Shown: positions 44,026 through 53,339, counted from the first letter of the stretch. The stretch is 64,000 bases of DNA from Methanospirillum lacunae (GCF_046195335.1 NZ_CP176093.1); one strand, 5' to 3'. The notes: generated by a model not told the origin, from the letters alone. Numbers and translations are program-made.

Positions 44026-45306
44026 GTGATTCCCCGGCATTTTTACATAATATCAGTAGTATTTCTTGTTCTGGTCCTTTTCGGGACCAGCACTGTATCT
44101 GCATATTATCTCACTCTAGACGCTCCTGGAGAAGTGAGAGTAGGGCAGCCTATAACAGTAACTGGATCAACAAATGTCCCCCCACCCGATAAAATAGATG
44201 TGGTTCTTTCATTGTCATCGAATATTCCTGTAGAAAAGGATCGCAAATCAGTAGCAATTACAGATAAGGGTGATACCAGTTTTAATGTTACATTTCAAAC
44301 AACCGGATATGAAAAAGGCAACTATAAAGTGGAAGCCCTTTCTCAAACCCTGCGGGATTTTTCAGCAGGGTCACGAAACCTGAGGGTTGTAAAACTTACA
44401 GATCGGTCTGACATTGTAAGGTTCTCTTCTCCGATGTTTCAGGATTTTGATGGTACTCTCAAGATTGAAACAAGGATACAGGGATACGAGGATAACGCAA
44501 TCCAAATTCAGGTTCAGAAAGATAATACAACAGTGTTCGGTCCAGAATCAGTTCCTGTCAGCCGCGGGTTGATGAAGTATGAACTTCCAATCAAGGAACC
44601 TGGAACATATGTAATTACATTCAATGATTCGAAGGGATTCATTGGGACATACCCCGTGCAGGTTGGAGATGAAAAAACGGCTGTCACAGCAACACCAACT
44701 ACAGAAGAGACAGAGGTACCCACAGTTCATCAAACAGAAAAAGCAACAGAGGCAAAAGTAAACCACACACCTACAACTCCTCAAGCTGAAAAGACTAAGA
44801 GTGTTGCTTCTCCTATTTCAGCAGAAACTACAATTCCTGATAATAAGTCAAGCGATAAACCGATTCCAATAGAAGGGATCAGTACAACTGCACCAGCATC
44901 ACGTGATTCACCCGCATACATTCTGGTTACAGTAAAGCAGGCACCTGTCACAATATCAACATCCTCTGATGATGACTGGGTTTTGGAATATAAATTGAAC
45001 CAGGGCTCAGCATCCGTAAAAGTAAACGATAAAGGAAGTGGATCACCTGAACAGGTGAAAATTACTGAATCTACACCGGAGATCTACCTTAAGGTATATC
45101 CCTACAGTTACAAGTCAACCGGTGATGTAACCATTACAGCCAGTAATGCAGAAACGGTTGGGCTCTCTGACAAGGCTGCACAGGCTTTTGGCGCTCCCCC
45201 GAGATATGGAAATACCGGAACCCAGGAAGAGAAGAAATCACCAGCTCCTCTTGCAGGGGTTGTCTTAGGTCTCATCAGCGCTGCCTGGTTATTGCGGCGG
45301 AAGTAA
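44026..45306 (+). CDS. Secreted surface protein with C-terminal sorting-like anchor
   Basis: A 426-residue protein starting with GTG; GGAGG at 44011-44015 supports the start. Residues 1-26 are a signal peptide. Two beta-rich domains follow (about 30-215), then a Thr/Pro/Glu-rich linker (about 220-300, TPTTEETEVPT) and a third domain. The C-terminus reads PAPLAGVVLGLISAAWLLRRK: a Pro-containing motif, one hydrophobic span and a terminal basic cluster, the three-part layout of archaeosortase-type sorting signals. It is probably an anchored, glycosylated envelope protein. No family name is recognised for the body. Confidence 0.68.
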   Translation: MIPRHFYIISVVFLVLVLFGTSTVSAYYLTLDAPGEVRVGQPITVTGSTNVPPPDKIDVVLSLSSNIPVEKDRKSVAITDKGDTSFNVTFQTTGYEKGNYKVEALSQTLRDFSAGSRNLRVVKLTDRSDIVRFSSPMFQDFDGTLKIETRIQGYEDNAIQIQVQKDNTTVFGPESVPVSRGLMKYELPIKEPGTYVITFNDSKGFIGTYPVQVGDEKTAVTATPTTEETEVPTVHQTEKATEAKVNHTPTTPQAEKTKSVASPISAETTIPDNKSSDKPIPIEGISTTAPASRDSPAYILVTVKQAPVTISTSSDDDWVLEYKLNQGSASVKVNDKGSGSPEQVKITESTPEIYLKVYPYSYKSTGDVTITASNAETVGLSDKAAQAFGAPPRYGNTGTQEEKKSPAPLAGVVLGLISAAWLLRRK

Positions 45307-45414
45307 AATTTCTTTCCTTTTCTTTCTTATCTTTCAGCGTGAGAGTTTTTTTTGCAAATACAATAGGTCATTTTATTGCATTTCATGGTTTTTTTCTTTA
45401 AGTATTAGAATACC

Positions 45415-45422
45415 TTTTTAAG
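45415..45422 (+). promoter_or_regulatory. TATA box for tRNA-Ser(TGA)
   Basis: TTTTTAAG is centred about 29 bases before the tRNA start. Confidence 0.55.
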
Positions 45423-45447
45423 AGTGAACTGCGACCTACTAGAGGGA

Positions 45448-45530
45448 GCCGAGGTAGTCTAGTCCGGGAAGGCGGTGGTCTTGAAAACCACTGGTGTTTC
45501 ACCTCAAGAGTTCAAATCTCTTCCTCGGCG
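45448..45530 (+). tRNA. tRNA-Ser (anticodon TGA)
   Basis: An 83-base class II tRNA. Acceptor GCCGAGG pairs with CCTCGGC and discriminator is G, as in serine tRNAs. The anticodon stem GTGGT/ACCAC holds loop CTTGAAA, so the anticodon is TGA. Variable arm and T arm AGAG-TTCAAAT-CTCT are present. A T-rich tract follows at 45531-45548. Confidence 0.95.
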
Positions 45531-45677
45531 TTTTAGTTCTTTTTTGGATAACTATGAGAATGAGATATCCTGTTTTCGAGGATCTTAATAGAACCGCAGG
45601 ATATTAATTTTCTTATATTTCTATCAAAATTCAGCAACACCCACTACATATTTACCGGTATCTGCTGAACTCCCTGT

Positions 45678-46166
45678 ATGAGGATTATTTTTTTTCTGAT
45701 AATGGCAGCCAGTCTTTTATGTTCACCTTCATTGGCAGTTGACACATCGAACTGGATTAATGTAACATCTAATGCTGGATTTACATTTCAGATGCCATCA
45801 TACTGGGCAAATGATCCCATGGGCCAGACCACGGAAGTAATCAGGACTGATAAAAGTGATGCAGTCCTGCTCATATCATATGAACCGTTTAATGTTACTG
45901 GCACTGATATTGCAGAAAAAGATTTGAAACAGCATATCGAGAATGAAATGGCCAATGTAAAAGTAAACAAAGTTGATACTATTGAAATTGAAAACCACAA
46001 CATCACCGCGTCTGGAAATACATTAACCGGGACTATAATTACTGCCAGAGAGGAATTTTTAGATGATCATGTCAGACGATGGATCTGCGAATTCACTGAT
46101 GAAAATGCGGTAACAAAATATAAAAATACCTTATTAACGATTATAAACAGCACCAAATTTAATTAA
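45678..46166 (+). CDS. Small secreted protein, PsbP/Mog1-like layout
   Basis: A 162-residue protein with a signal peptide (residues 1-20, ending SLA). The mature part begins DTSNWINVTSNAGFTFQMPSYW and alternates strands and helices (AVLLISYEPF, LKQHIENEMANVKVNKVDTIEI, ending YKNTLLTIINSTKF), a layout like the PsbP/Mog1 alpha-beta-alpha fold of small archaeal and bacterial exported proteins. Several sequons. No anchor. The role is unknown; the fold suggestion is by pattern only. Convergent with the TPR gene. Confidence 0.5.
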   Translation: MRIIFFLIMAASLLCSPSLAVDTSNWINVTSNAGFTFQMPSYWANDPMGQTTEVIRTDKSDAVLLISYEPFNVTGTDIAEKDLKQHIENEMANVKVNKVDTIEIENHNITASGNTLTGTIITAREEFLDDHVRRWICEFTDENAVTKYKNTLLTIINSTKFN

Positions 46167-46179
46167 AAAAGAATTTTTT

Positions 46180-46737
46180 TTATTGATTCATCCCAGCGCT
46201 TAATTCATCAAGAAGTATCGCTTTGTCAAAGACCTCCAGAGCCTCGTCATATCTCTTGAGAAAATTTAAAGTATAACCTTTGTTGGTCCAGGCATCACTA
46301 TATTCAGGATCTAACTCAATAGCCCGGTTACAGGATTCAAGTGCTTCGTTATATCGCTCCAGGCAATTTAACACATTTCCCTTGTTATTCCAGGCATCAC
46401 TATAATCCGGGTTTATTGAAATTGATTTTTCACAAGCCTCAAGTGCTTCTTCATACCGGTCCAGATTAAAAAGACAGGACGATTTGTTATTCCATGCAAT
46501 GAAATTTCCAGGATTCAGATGGATTGCCTTATTATCAACCTCAAGAGCCTCCTCATATTTCCCAAGAAGGAATAATATCATTCCTTTATCTGCCCAGAGA
46601 TCTGAGTTGTCAGGCTCATCTTGTATAGTATTATTGTATTCCTGAAGCATCTCTTCATATTTTTCCAGTTCTCCTAAGATCTCTTTTTTCCTGCTTAAGA
46701 ATTTAGAATCCATCTTTGAAAACGAGAACTTATCCAT
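46180..46737 (-). CDS. TPR repeat protein
   Basis: A 185-residue soluble protein with four tetratricopeptide repeats of 34 residues (from about residue 45), each with the pattern A-W-x-N-K-G-x-x-L-x-x-L-x-R-Y-[DE]-E-A-L-E-x-x-[DE]-[RK]-A-I. The first 40 residues form a helix pair (KKEILGELEKYEEMLQEY). It is a protein-interaction scaffold with unknown partner. TPR proteins of this small type are abundant in Methanospirillum-like genomes. Confidence 0.85.
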   Translation of the reverse strand: MDKFSFSKMDSKFLSRKKEILGELEKYEEMLQEYNNTIQDEPDNSDLWADKGMILFLLGKYEEALEVDNKAIHLNPGNFIAWNNKSSCLFNLDRYEEALEACEKSISINPDYSDAWNNKGNVLNCLERYNEALESCNRAIELDPEYSDAWTNKGYTLNFLKRYDEALEVFDKAILLDELSAGMNQ

Positions 46738-46900
46738 AAAGTAAGTTAGACAAAGAGAAGATTATTTTTTCCTTTTTGTATGGTAAAAAAATTCATGTAT
46801 CATGCTATCAACTATTCCGGCCAGAGAAACACAATATAAAAAAATCATCTACTAATGCACTGCCTCAAATGCCGGTACAGCACATTTCTATAGGATAGTT

Positions 46901-48106
46901 ATGCAGTACACGTTTGCATCCCGGATGGAGAATACCCCCCGGTCATTCATCAGGGAGATCCTCAAAGTGACACAGAAACCTGAAATTATCTCCTTTGCCG
47001 GAGGTTTGCCAAACCCTGAACTGTTTCCAGTGCAGGAACTGGCAGCGACTGCAGAGAAAGTCATTGCTGAGGAGGGAACTGCTGCACTACAGTATGCAAC
47101 AACTGAAGGTCATCCCCCACTTCGTCAATGGATAGCAGATCGATACAAAAAACGTCTCGGCATAGAAATCTCTCCTAATGAAATTCTGATTACCAATGGA
47201 TCCCAGCAATGTCTTGATCTGATTGGAAAGATTTTCATCAACAAGGGGAGTAACGTTGCAATTGAACGACCCGGGTATCTTGGTGCTATTCAGGCTTTTT
47301 CAATGTACGAACCGAACTTTTCCACGATATCACTTACATCAGAAGGTCCTGACATTAATGAGCTTGAAAGAGTGCTAACCCGCGACAAACCTTGTTTCTT
47401 CTATGGTGTTCCAAACTCTCAAAATCCTTCAGGAATTACATGGTCAAGAGAGAACCGAAAAGCAGTAGCTGAAACCCTTGAAAGATTCAGCACCATTTTC
47501 GTCGAAGATGATGCATACGGCGAACTCAAATTCAGGGGAAAACAGATGCCTTCCATAAAAGAGCTGATTCCAGATCTTACCGTAATGACGGGGTCATTCT
47601 CAAAGATTATTGCACCCGGTATGCGTATGGGATGGATCTGTGCACCAAAACAAATCCTCGAACAGGCAGTTACTGTAAAACAGGGTACAGATTTGCATTC
47701 AAACATTCTGAGCCAGAGAATTATTTCCCGGTTCCTTGCTGATTTTCCCGTAGATGCTCATATTTCCCGGATATCTGAGGCGTATTCAAACCAGTGCGAC
47801 TGTATGTTATCTGCGATAAAGGCAGAATTTCCAGAAGGGGTAACCTGCACCAGGCCAGACGGAGGAATGTTTATCTGGGCAACTCTTCCTGAAGGATATT
47901 CCTCTATGGAATTATTCGAACGTGCGATAAAACAGGATGTGGCAATCCTTCCAGGTATCCCATTTTATACAGATGGCGGAGGACTGGATACAGTCAGGCT
48001 GAACTTCTCTAACTCAACTCCAGAACGTATCGAAGAAGGGATCTATCGCCTGGGTCAGGTACTCAAAGAATATCTTAAGGAAACTCCAAATCATCACGCA
48101 GCATAA
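46901..48106 (+). CDS. PLP-dependent aminotransferase, LysN/ARO8-like
   Basis: A 401-residue fold-type I aminotransferase of the COG1167 group without the GntR domain. IISFAGGLPNPELFPV, ALQYATTEGHPPLRQWIA, the NSQNPSGITWS segment and the catalytic lysine in TGSFSKIIAPGMRMGW are clear. Relatives are 2-aminoadipate, branched-chain or aromatic aminotransferases with broad specificity. It is followed two bases after its stop by the condensation-fold protein, so the two are surely cotranscribed and probably act in one pathway. Confidence 0.83.
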   Translation: MQYTFASRMENTPRSFIREILKVTQKPEIISFAGGLPNPELFPVQELAATAEKVIAEEGTAALQYATTEGHPPLRQWIADRYKKRLGIEISPNEILITNGSQQCLDLIGKIFINKGSNVAIERPGYLGAIQAFSMYEPNFSTISLTSEGPDINELERVLTRDKPCFFYGVPNSQNPSGITWSRENRKAVAETLERFSTIFVEDDAYGELKFRGKQMPSIKELIPDLTVMTGSFSKIIAPGMRMGWICAPKQILEQAVTVKQGTDLHSNILSQRIISRFLADFPVDAHISRISEAYSNQCDCMLSAIKAEFPEGVTCTRPDGGMFIWATLPEGYSSMELFERAIKQDVAILPGIPFYTDGGGLDTVRLNFSNSTPERIEEGIYRLGQVLKEYLKETPNHHAA

Positions 48107-48108
48107 AG

Positions 48109-49449
48109 ATGGTTTTAAACCAGGACAGGTTTCAATCAGAACCTGCCTCTATGCGATACCGGGTTAATCCCTTTGACTTTTTTTCTGATCTTCTCTCATT
48201 GTTTTCAGACCAGATGATCCATTTAGTGGTCATGCTTGAAGGGCAAATCCACCCGGAGTCTCTTATAAGGGCTGCTAATTTGGCAATTAAAGCAGAACCT
48301 GTTGTCGGGTGCCGACTTGTCCAGGAAGATGACAAACTCTTTTGGGAAAAGATTCCTCAAATCAGGAATGAAGACTTTTTTTTTCAAATCGAAGATTCAA
48401 ACCCGGTTTCTCGTCTTCAAAAAGTCCTGTCATATAAGATAGATCCATACCAGGGTCCCATGATCAGGATAAACCTTATTAAAAACACTGAAAACACAGG
48501 TGATATTCTCGTCATCAATGCCAATCATGCCTCTATGGATGGGAAAGGCATGAAAGATTTTGCAAGCCTGCTTTTCTCATTTTACCGGGGAGAGAGAACC
48601 GGGTGTGCATTTCATACAGAACCAGGATCAGTCAGTCAGAGAATTTTGCCAGATCTTTCATCACGTATTTCAAATCGGGAAAATACGAACTCTGATGGGG
48701 TGGATTGGTCAGATAAATTCTCAGTTCCTGCTCATTCAATGCATTGCGAAAAGCAGGTTTTTTCAGTTCTCTGTTTAAGCAGGGAACGTGTCAAAATTAT
48801 TCATGAAGTCAGAAAGAAATGGAACGTTACTCTCAATGATCTGATGCTGGCAGCTGTGGGAGCGGTATGTTCCGGATTGACTCAATGGAGATTAAGAGAC
48901 ATTCACCTTCTCACTACCATTGACCTGCGAAGATACCTGAATCAGGTTCCTCAACGAACAGTTTTTAATTATTCAACGGCTTTCGAAGTCGCCATCCCGG
49001 TATTTCATGATGAATCACTTATGGAAACTTCTCTTCGTGCTCATGAAATAATGGATCAGATAAAAAAAAATAATCCTGGAATCGAGGGTGCAATAGAGGC
49101 AGAAGATCTATACAATGCAGGCTGCGTTAAAGCAAGATATGAGATGCAAAAACAATGGGATGAAGTTCGCATTAAAGGAAAGAGATCTCCTCTGTTTACC
49201 AATACCGGAATCATACATCCCGGAGATCTTGATCCAGGAATTCCGGTATCTCGTGCATTTCTTCTTCCCACACACAACCTTCCACCGGGATTTAGTTTTG
49301 CAATCTCATCTTTTGGTGATGTGATGACATTATCTTCCAGTTATGGATTGCCTGCATTTGATTCTGATATGGTTCGGGAACTCTATACTTCTCTTGATAA
49401 AATAATCCCAGGATATGATTCAGATCCCGGGGCATATATGACAATGTGA
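48109..49449 (+). CDS. Condensation-domain-like acyltransferase (COG4908 type)
   Basis: A 446-residue protein with the two-lobed fold of NRPS condensation, WS/DGAT and alcohol acetyltransferase enzymes. The catalytic motif H140-x-x-x-D144-G145 (NHASMDG) is intact; RYRVNPFDFFSDL near the start and the late TNTGIIHPGDLDPG and SFGDVMTLSSSYG segments match the C-terminal lobe. ATG 48109 is only two bases behind the aminotransferase stop; an ATG at 48151 is a possible later start. No carrier protein or adenylation domain is near, so it would act as a stand-alone acyltransferase. Substrates unknown. Confidence 0.72.
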   Translation: MVLNQDRFQSEPASMRYRVNPFDFFSDLLSLFSDQMIHLVVMLEGQIHPESLIRAANLAIKAEPVVGCRLVQEDDKLFWEKIPQIRNEDFFFQIEDSNPVSRLQKVLSYKIDPYQGPMIRINLIKNTENTGDILVINANHASMDGKGMKDFASLLFSFYRGERTGCAFHTEPGSVSQRILPDLSSRISNRENTNSDGVDWSDKFSVPAHSMHCEKQVFSVLCLSRERVKIIHEVRKKWNVTLNDLMLAAVGAVCSGLTQWRLRDIHLLTTIDLRRYLNQVPQRTVFNYSTAFEVAIPVFHDESLMETSLRAHEIMDQIKKNNPGIEGAIEAEDLYNAGCVKARYEMQKQWDEVRIKGKRSPLFTNTGIIHPGDLDPGIPVSRAFLLPTHNLPPGFSFAISSFGDVMTLSSSYGLPAFDSDMVRELYTSLDKIIPGYDSDPGAYMTM

Positions 49450-49477
49450 CAGTGCAGTAAACCGGAAAAATTATAAT

Positions 49478-50032
49478 TTATTCTTTCATCTGAGGGATAA
49501 GATCTGCAGTTAAAAGAACCTGTGCATACACACCCGATAACGCTGAAAGGAAGGACATGTGTACATATTTTGCAGGTACTGTCTCCCCTCCCCAGATCAG
49601 ATCTCGTGTCGCACAGGCATCAGAAGCTAACTTGCACTGATACCCAAGATCAGCTGCTGCCCTGACAGTTGCATCTACACACATATGGGTCATCATGCCT
49701 CCAATTACAAGGTTTTCTATACCGGCCTTTGTAAGAATTTCCTGAAGATTTGTTTCCCTGAAACTGTTAGGGTAATTTTTCTGAACAACGATCTCTCCGG
49801 GCAAGGGTTTTACACAATTATGAATCATTACTCCCTGAGTTTCAGGGATGAAAAAGGGAGCATCCGGCATTGTTGACAGATGCTGAACATGAATTATTAA
49901 AATTCCATTTTGCCGTGCAGCATTAAGCAGACTACCTGCATTTTTCCCGGCATTTTCTGCACCAACCAATTCCATCTTTCCGCCTGGAAAGTAATCATTT
50001 TGAATATCAATAAGAATGAGTGCTGATTTCAT
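49478..50032 (-). CDS. Isochorismatase-like cysteine hydrolase
   Basis: A 184-residue enzyme of the isochorismatase/nicotinamidase superfamily. The triad D9 (LILIDIQNDYF), K85 (VVQKNYPNSF) and C118 (GGMMTHMCVD) is complete, with the cis-peptide GGMMTHMC context. Such enzymes hydrolyse amides, N-carbamoyl compounds or vinyl ethers; which one cannot be told. It overlaps the cupin-GNAT gene by four bases (ATGA), so the two are a leftward operon. Confidence 0.83.
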   Translation of the reverse strand: MKSALILIDIQNDYFPGGKMELVGAENAGKNAGSLLNAARQNGILIIHVQHLSTMPDAPFFIPETQGVMIHNCVKPLPGEIVVQKNYPNSFRETNLQEILTKAGIENLVIGGMMTHMCVDATVRAAADLGYQCKLASDACATRDLIWGGETVPAKYVHMSFLSALSGVYAQVLLTADLIPQMKE

Positions 50033-50892
50033 GACTGTACCTCTGTTTTCCTGATGAGCAAATGACGCCGAAGATAAAATCCGAACCGTTCATAAAATCT
50101 GAATGACTGCTCATTACCTTCACATACCCGTACACGGCATTCGCTTACATCCATTTTTTTAAACCAGGTGAGTGCATTTTTCATAAATGTCGTTCCGATA
50201 CCAAGAGAGCGGTATTCCGGAAGGACAAAGATAGATTCAATTTCTCCGTATGCTCCCGGAGAAGCTGAACTCACACAAAACCCAATATATGGCCCAGTAC
50301 TGTTGACCTGCGCCAGGTGAACTAAAATCTCCCTGGCGGCATTGGTTTGCAAAATGTCATCACAACGCTCTGAGAATGGCCTGGCTGAGAGTTGATCTCT
50401 GAAATACCGGGCATTGCATACATGGTGAGTTCTCAGATGATTCCATAATTCTTCAATATATGGCAGGCCATCCTTGCCAAACTCCTTATAGGTGATATCG
50501 ATTTGATCAAAACAACTTGATGCCTGGCCTTTGTCTGAGCCATCCCGATGTACTATTTCCGGTCTGAACGCTGGCACGCATATCGCGAGATATTCGGCTC
50601 CTTTTGGAGAACTATACTGAACCCACTCTCCTGCCTGAACTATCACTGCCTGTCCGCTTTCAACATCTACAGATCCGGTTCTGGTTAAAACAGTAAGTGT
50701 TCCCTTAAGGACGAGCGAATATTCATCAAACTCAGGAGTCTGGCCTGGTTCAGCCCATCCTGGCGGGCTCTTCATCATAGCGATGCTGACCTGGTCTGTT
50801 CCGGATACTTCCCTTCCAATAAATTCTGCGATGGTTTTCGGGGGAGAACCTGCTGCCGGAATCAGCCGGGGTGCGCCGATAACCCTGACCAT
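50029..50892 (-). CDS. Cupin-GNAT fusion protein
   Basis: A 287-residue fusion. Residues 1-115 are a cupin barrel (FDEYSLVLKGTLTV, then VIVQAGEWVQYSSP), like EutQ-type small cupins. Residues 125-285 are a GNAT N-acetyltransferase: IESIFVLPEYRSLGIGTTFMKNAL contains the acetyl-CoA loop (R-x-x-G-I-G-T) and VCEGNEQSFRFYERFGF the final strand-helix. The fusion suggests that a small ligand held by the cupin guides acetylation. It is the first gene of the leftward operon with the cysteine hydrolase, and divergent from a MerR-type regulator. Confidence 0.75.
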   Translation of the reverse strand: MVRVIGAPRLIPAAGSPPKTIAEFIGREVSGTDQVSIAMMKSPPGWAEPGQTPEFDEYSLVLKGTLTVLTRTGSVDVESGQAVIVQAGEWVQYSSPKGAEYLAICVPAFRPEIVHRDGSDKGQASSCFDQIDITYKEFGKDGLPYIEELWNHLRTHHVCNARYFRDQLSARPFSERCDDILQTNAAREILVHLAQVNSTGPYIGFCVSSASPGAYGEIESIFVLPEYRSLGIGTTFMKNALTWFKKMDVSECRVRVCEGNEQSFRFYERFGFYLRRHLLIRKTEVQS

Positions 50893-51033
50893 ACAATCAG
50901 GTTAGCTGATATCCGGGAAAAATGGGATCCCAACTGGACAAAAAACAGGAGGGCAGCCTTGAGAACCTGACTCTGTCCCGGGTGAGACTGCGGTGATCTT
51001 TACCTGCCCAAGGACCACAATAAAGGGTAACAC

Positions 51034-51900
51034 ATGGCAATCGATCAGATACCAATTGGGAGATTTTCTCTCATCAGTCATCTTTCACTTAAAGCACTCA
51101 GGATTTATGATAGAAAGGGACTACTAGTTCCCGCTGTTAAAGACCGGATTACAGGCTACCGGAGTTATACTGTTTCACAAATAGGAACCGGAGTGGTTAT
51201 ACGAACCCTCTCCTTGCTTGGATTCAGTCTTGAAGAAATCGCACTGATCTTAAGAGCAAAAGAATCAGGGGATGATGAGAAAGTCCATAGCCTTATTGCA
51301 AAGCGACGGGCAGAGATTGGAATTGAGATTGACAGGTTACAAAAAATAGAAGAGATTCTTCGTCATCAGGAGATCTCTCTGGAATTGATACCAATGAGTT
51401 GCACTGAACCGGTAATCAAGGATATCACCCCTATCAGAGTGATGAGCATTCGTGAAAAAGGGAGATATGAGGAAGTGTGTTCACGCCTGATCAATGAACT
51501 TTGTTCTGTCCTGGCAACTGAAAATTCTGGTCAGACCGGGCTTCGCATAGCAGGTCCGCCTATGAGTATCTATCATGATGGTGAATACAGGGAATCTGAT
51601 GCAGACATTGAGGTTGCATTTCCAATTTTAGGGAGAATCAGTAAAGATACCAGCACAGGATCAGATCGTATCAACACATCAACCCTGAGTGGAGGACGGT
51701 TTCTTTCGCTTATTTACAAAGGACCATACATGGGAATCCATGAGGGATGGTCACGGGCATATGCATTTGCAACAGAAAATGGAATATCTCTGGGAATTCC
51801 AGGGAGAGAGTTGTATTTGAATGATCCCTGTGAGATCCCTCAAGAAGAATTAATCACTGAAATCCAGGTCCCGATAATTGGAGAAATTGAACTTCCCTGA
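51034..51900 (+). CDS. MerR-family regulator with GyrI-like effector domain
   Basis: A 288-residue BmrR-like regulator. Residues 5-75 are the MerR winged helix (IGRFSLISHLSLKALRIYDRKGLL, then TGYRSYTVSQI), 80-120 the dimer coiled coil, and 130-288 a GyrI/AraC-effector-binding domain (VMSIREKGRYEEV... GRFLSLIYKGPYMGIHEGW) that binds small hydrophobic cations in relatives. MerR proteins are uncommon in methanogens, so acquisition from bacteria is plausible. Its divergent neighbour, the cupin-GNAT operon, is the natural candidate target. Confidence 0.85.
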   Translation: MAIDQIPIGRFSLISHLSLKALRIYDRKGLLVPAVKDRITGYRSYTVSQIGTGVVIRTLSLLGFSLEEIALILRAKESGDDEKVHSLIAKRRAEIGIEIDRLQKIEEILRHQEISLELIPMSCTEPVIKDITPIRVMSIREKGRYEEVCSRLINELCSVLATENSGQTGLRIAGPPMSIYHDGEYRESDADIEVAFPILGRISKDTSTGSDRINTSTLSGGRFLSLIYKGPYMGIHEGWSRAYAFATENGISLGIPGRELYLNDPCEIPQEELITEIQVPIIGEIELP

Positions 51901-51903
51901 TAT

Positions 51904-52629
51904 TCAGGGATGTTCAATCTTTTCAGAAGCACGTTTTCCATATGGACATGCATACAGGCACATGCCACACACTGCCTCTTTTCCCTGTGCTCGAAGGGAT
52001 GCAAAAAACAGATCACATTTTCCTGCATCATATCTGATATCACGTGGATCTTCTTCTCTGAATGATTCTCCAGTGAAAGCATGAACAGGACAGGCATCTA
52101 CACATTCATGACATAAGCCGCACCGTTCTTTGATGGGAGTTCCAGTCGGGGTAAGTGGTGCATTGGTGAGGATGCTCCCCCATCTGACCCTTGGTCCTGC
52201 TGATTCAGTGATCAGAAGACAACTCTTTCCTATCCATCCTAATCCCGCACAATGCGCCGCCAGTTTATGTGAAAAAAATGCTGATATCTTTTCATTATTT
52301 GTCCGCGTGGATGCAGGGACTGGGAAAGCTGCGTATCCTTCTTCCTGAATTCTCCCAGCCAATTGTGAGACCAGAATATCAAGTCTATTGTTTATCACAT
52401 TATAGGCATAATGCCGGTACAGGAGTAATCCGGATTCTGACTTTTCTGGAAGTAAGTCAACAACCGGATGAACTAGGTTCATACCAACGGAAATTGCGAT
52501 GGGGTACATGGCAATCTCATCACCACCCTGTTCACGGATTGCTTCGTGAGCATGATGAAGATCAGCAACCCCGTAATGATTTACCCCCGCCTGTCCGGCA
52601 ATCTGGCGGAGTGCCTCGTCAAGAGACAT
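51904..52629 (-). CDS. Fe-S oxidoreductase, QueG-like with double [4Fe-4S] domain
   Basis: A 241-residue protein. The C-terminal region has two cluster motifs, C-x2-C-x2-C-x3-C-P (RCGLCHECVDACPVHA) and C-x2-C-x3-C-P (CGMCLYACPYGK), as in epoxyqueuosine reductase and related corrinoid-dependent enzymes. The N-terminal part (AISVGMNLVHPV, GYAAFPVPAS, KLAAHCAGLGWIGKSCLLITESAGPRVRWGSILT) matches the same family but is shorter (QueG about 380). Since archaea use archaeosine, queuosine reduction is unlikely; a reductive activator role is more plausible. Convergent with the MerR gene. Confidence 0.75.
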   Translation of the reverse strand: MSLDEALRQIAGQAGVNHYGVADLHHAHEAIREQGGDEIAMYPIAISVGMNLVHPVVDLLPEKSESGLLLYRHYAYNVINNRLDILVSQLAGRIQEEGYAAFPVPASTRTNNEKISAFFSHKLAAHCAGLGWIGKSCLLITESAGPRVRWGSILTNAPLTPTGTPIKERCGLCHECVDACPVHAFTGESFREEDPRDIRYDAGKCDLFFASLRAQGKEAVCGMCLYACPYGKRASEKIEHP

Positions 52630-52775
52630 GAGTACCTGTAATACACCCTGGCAGATACGTATGTCGATATGATATGACTATTTTTGATAAGGTAATACAA
52701 AAAATTTGATTAAAATTGTATACAGATACAATGAAAAAGAAAACCATTTATTAATTGGCCGACGCATCTTGAGAT

Positions 52776-53339
52776 ATGGCTGATACAATTGATGCATCAG
52801 AAGCAGAGGTTCTTGCCTGTGCTGGAACATTCCCATGGTGGAGTGTGCTGCTCTGGGGAATTTGTGCAGTAATTATTGGAATATTATTTCTGACAACCCC
52901 GGTGATCACGACAATTGCAATGATTACCATGATCGGAGCATGGTGGTTTGTTGGAGGGATTTTCTCACTTATCAGCCTTACAGCTGATCGATCTCACCTG
53001 GCTCTTAAAGTCATTACTGCAATATTAAGCCTCATTGCAGGTCTTGTAATTCTCGCATATCCGCTCTTTAGCACACTCGTTATTCTTCCGTTTTTTGTGA
53101 TGATCATTGCAATCTGGGGTATACTTATCGGAGGAACACAACTGTTTCACGGATACTCTGCCAAAGATTGGGGATCCGCAGCGCTTGGTCTGCTCAGTGT
53201 AATTTTTGGTATCCTACTTCTGGTTTATCCACTTCAGGCAGCCTTATCTCTTCCGTTTGTTGCAGGAATTTTTGCCCTTATCGGAGGAATATCTGCAATC
53301 ATTGGTTCAATCAGCCTGAAAAAGATGCAGGCATCTTAA
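52776..53339 (+). CDS. HdeD-like DUF308 membrane protein
   Basis: A 187-residue protein with six membrane helices arranged as three repeated hairpins, each with a G-x-x-x-I-x-x-G-x-[LI] pattern (LWGICAVIIGILFL, ITAILSLIAGLVIL, LLSVIFGILLLVYP). This is the HdeD/DUF308 family, in bacteria linked to acid or envelope stress. A TATA-like ATTTATTAAT lies about 30 bases before the start codon, so the mRNA leader is short. Single gene. Confidence 0.83.
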   Translation: MADTIDASEAEVLACAGTFPWWSVLLWGICAVIIGILFLTTPVITTIAMITMIGAWWFVGGIFSLISLTADRSHLALKVITAILSLIAGLVILAYPLFSTLVILPFFVMIIAIWGILIGGTQLFHGYSAKDWGSAALGLLSVIFGILLLVYPLQAALSLPFVAGIFALIGGISAIIGSISLKKMQAS

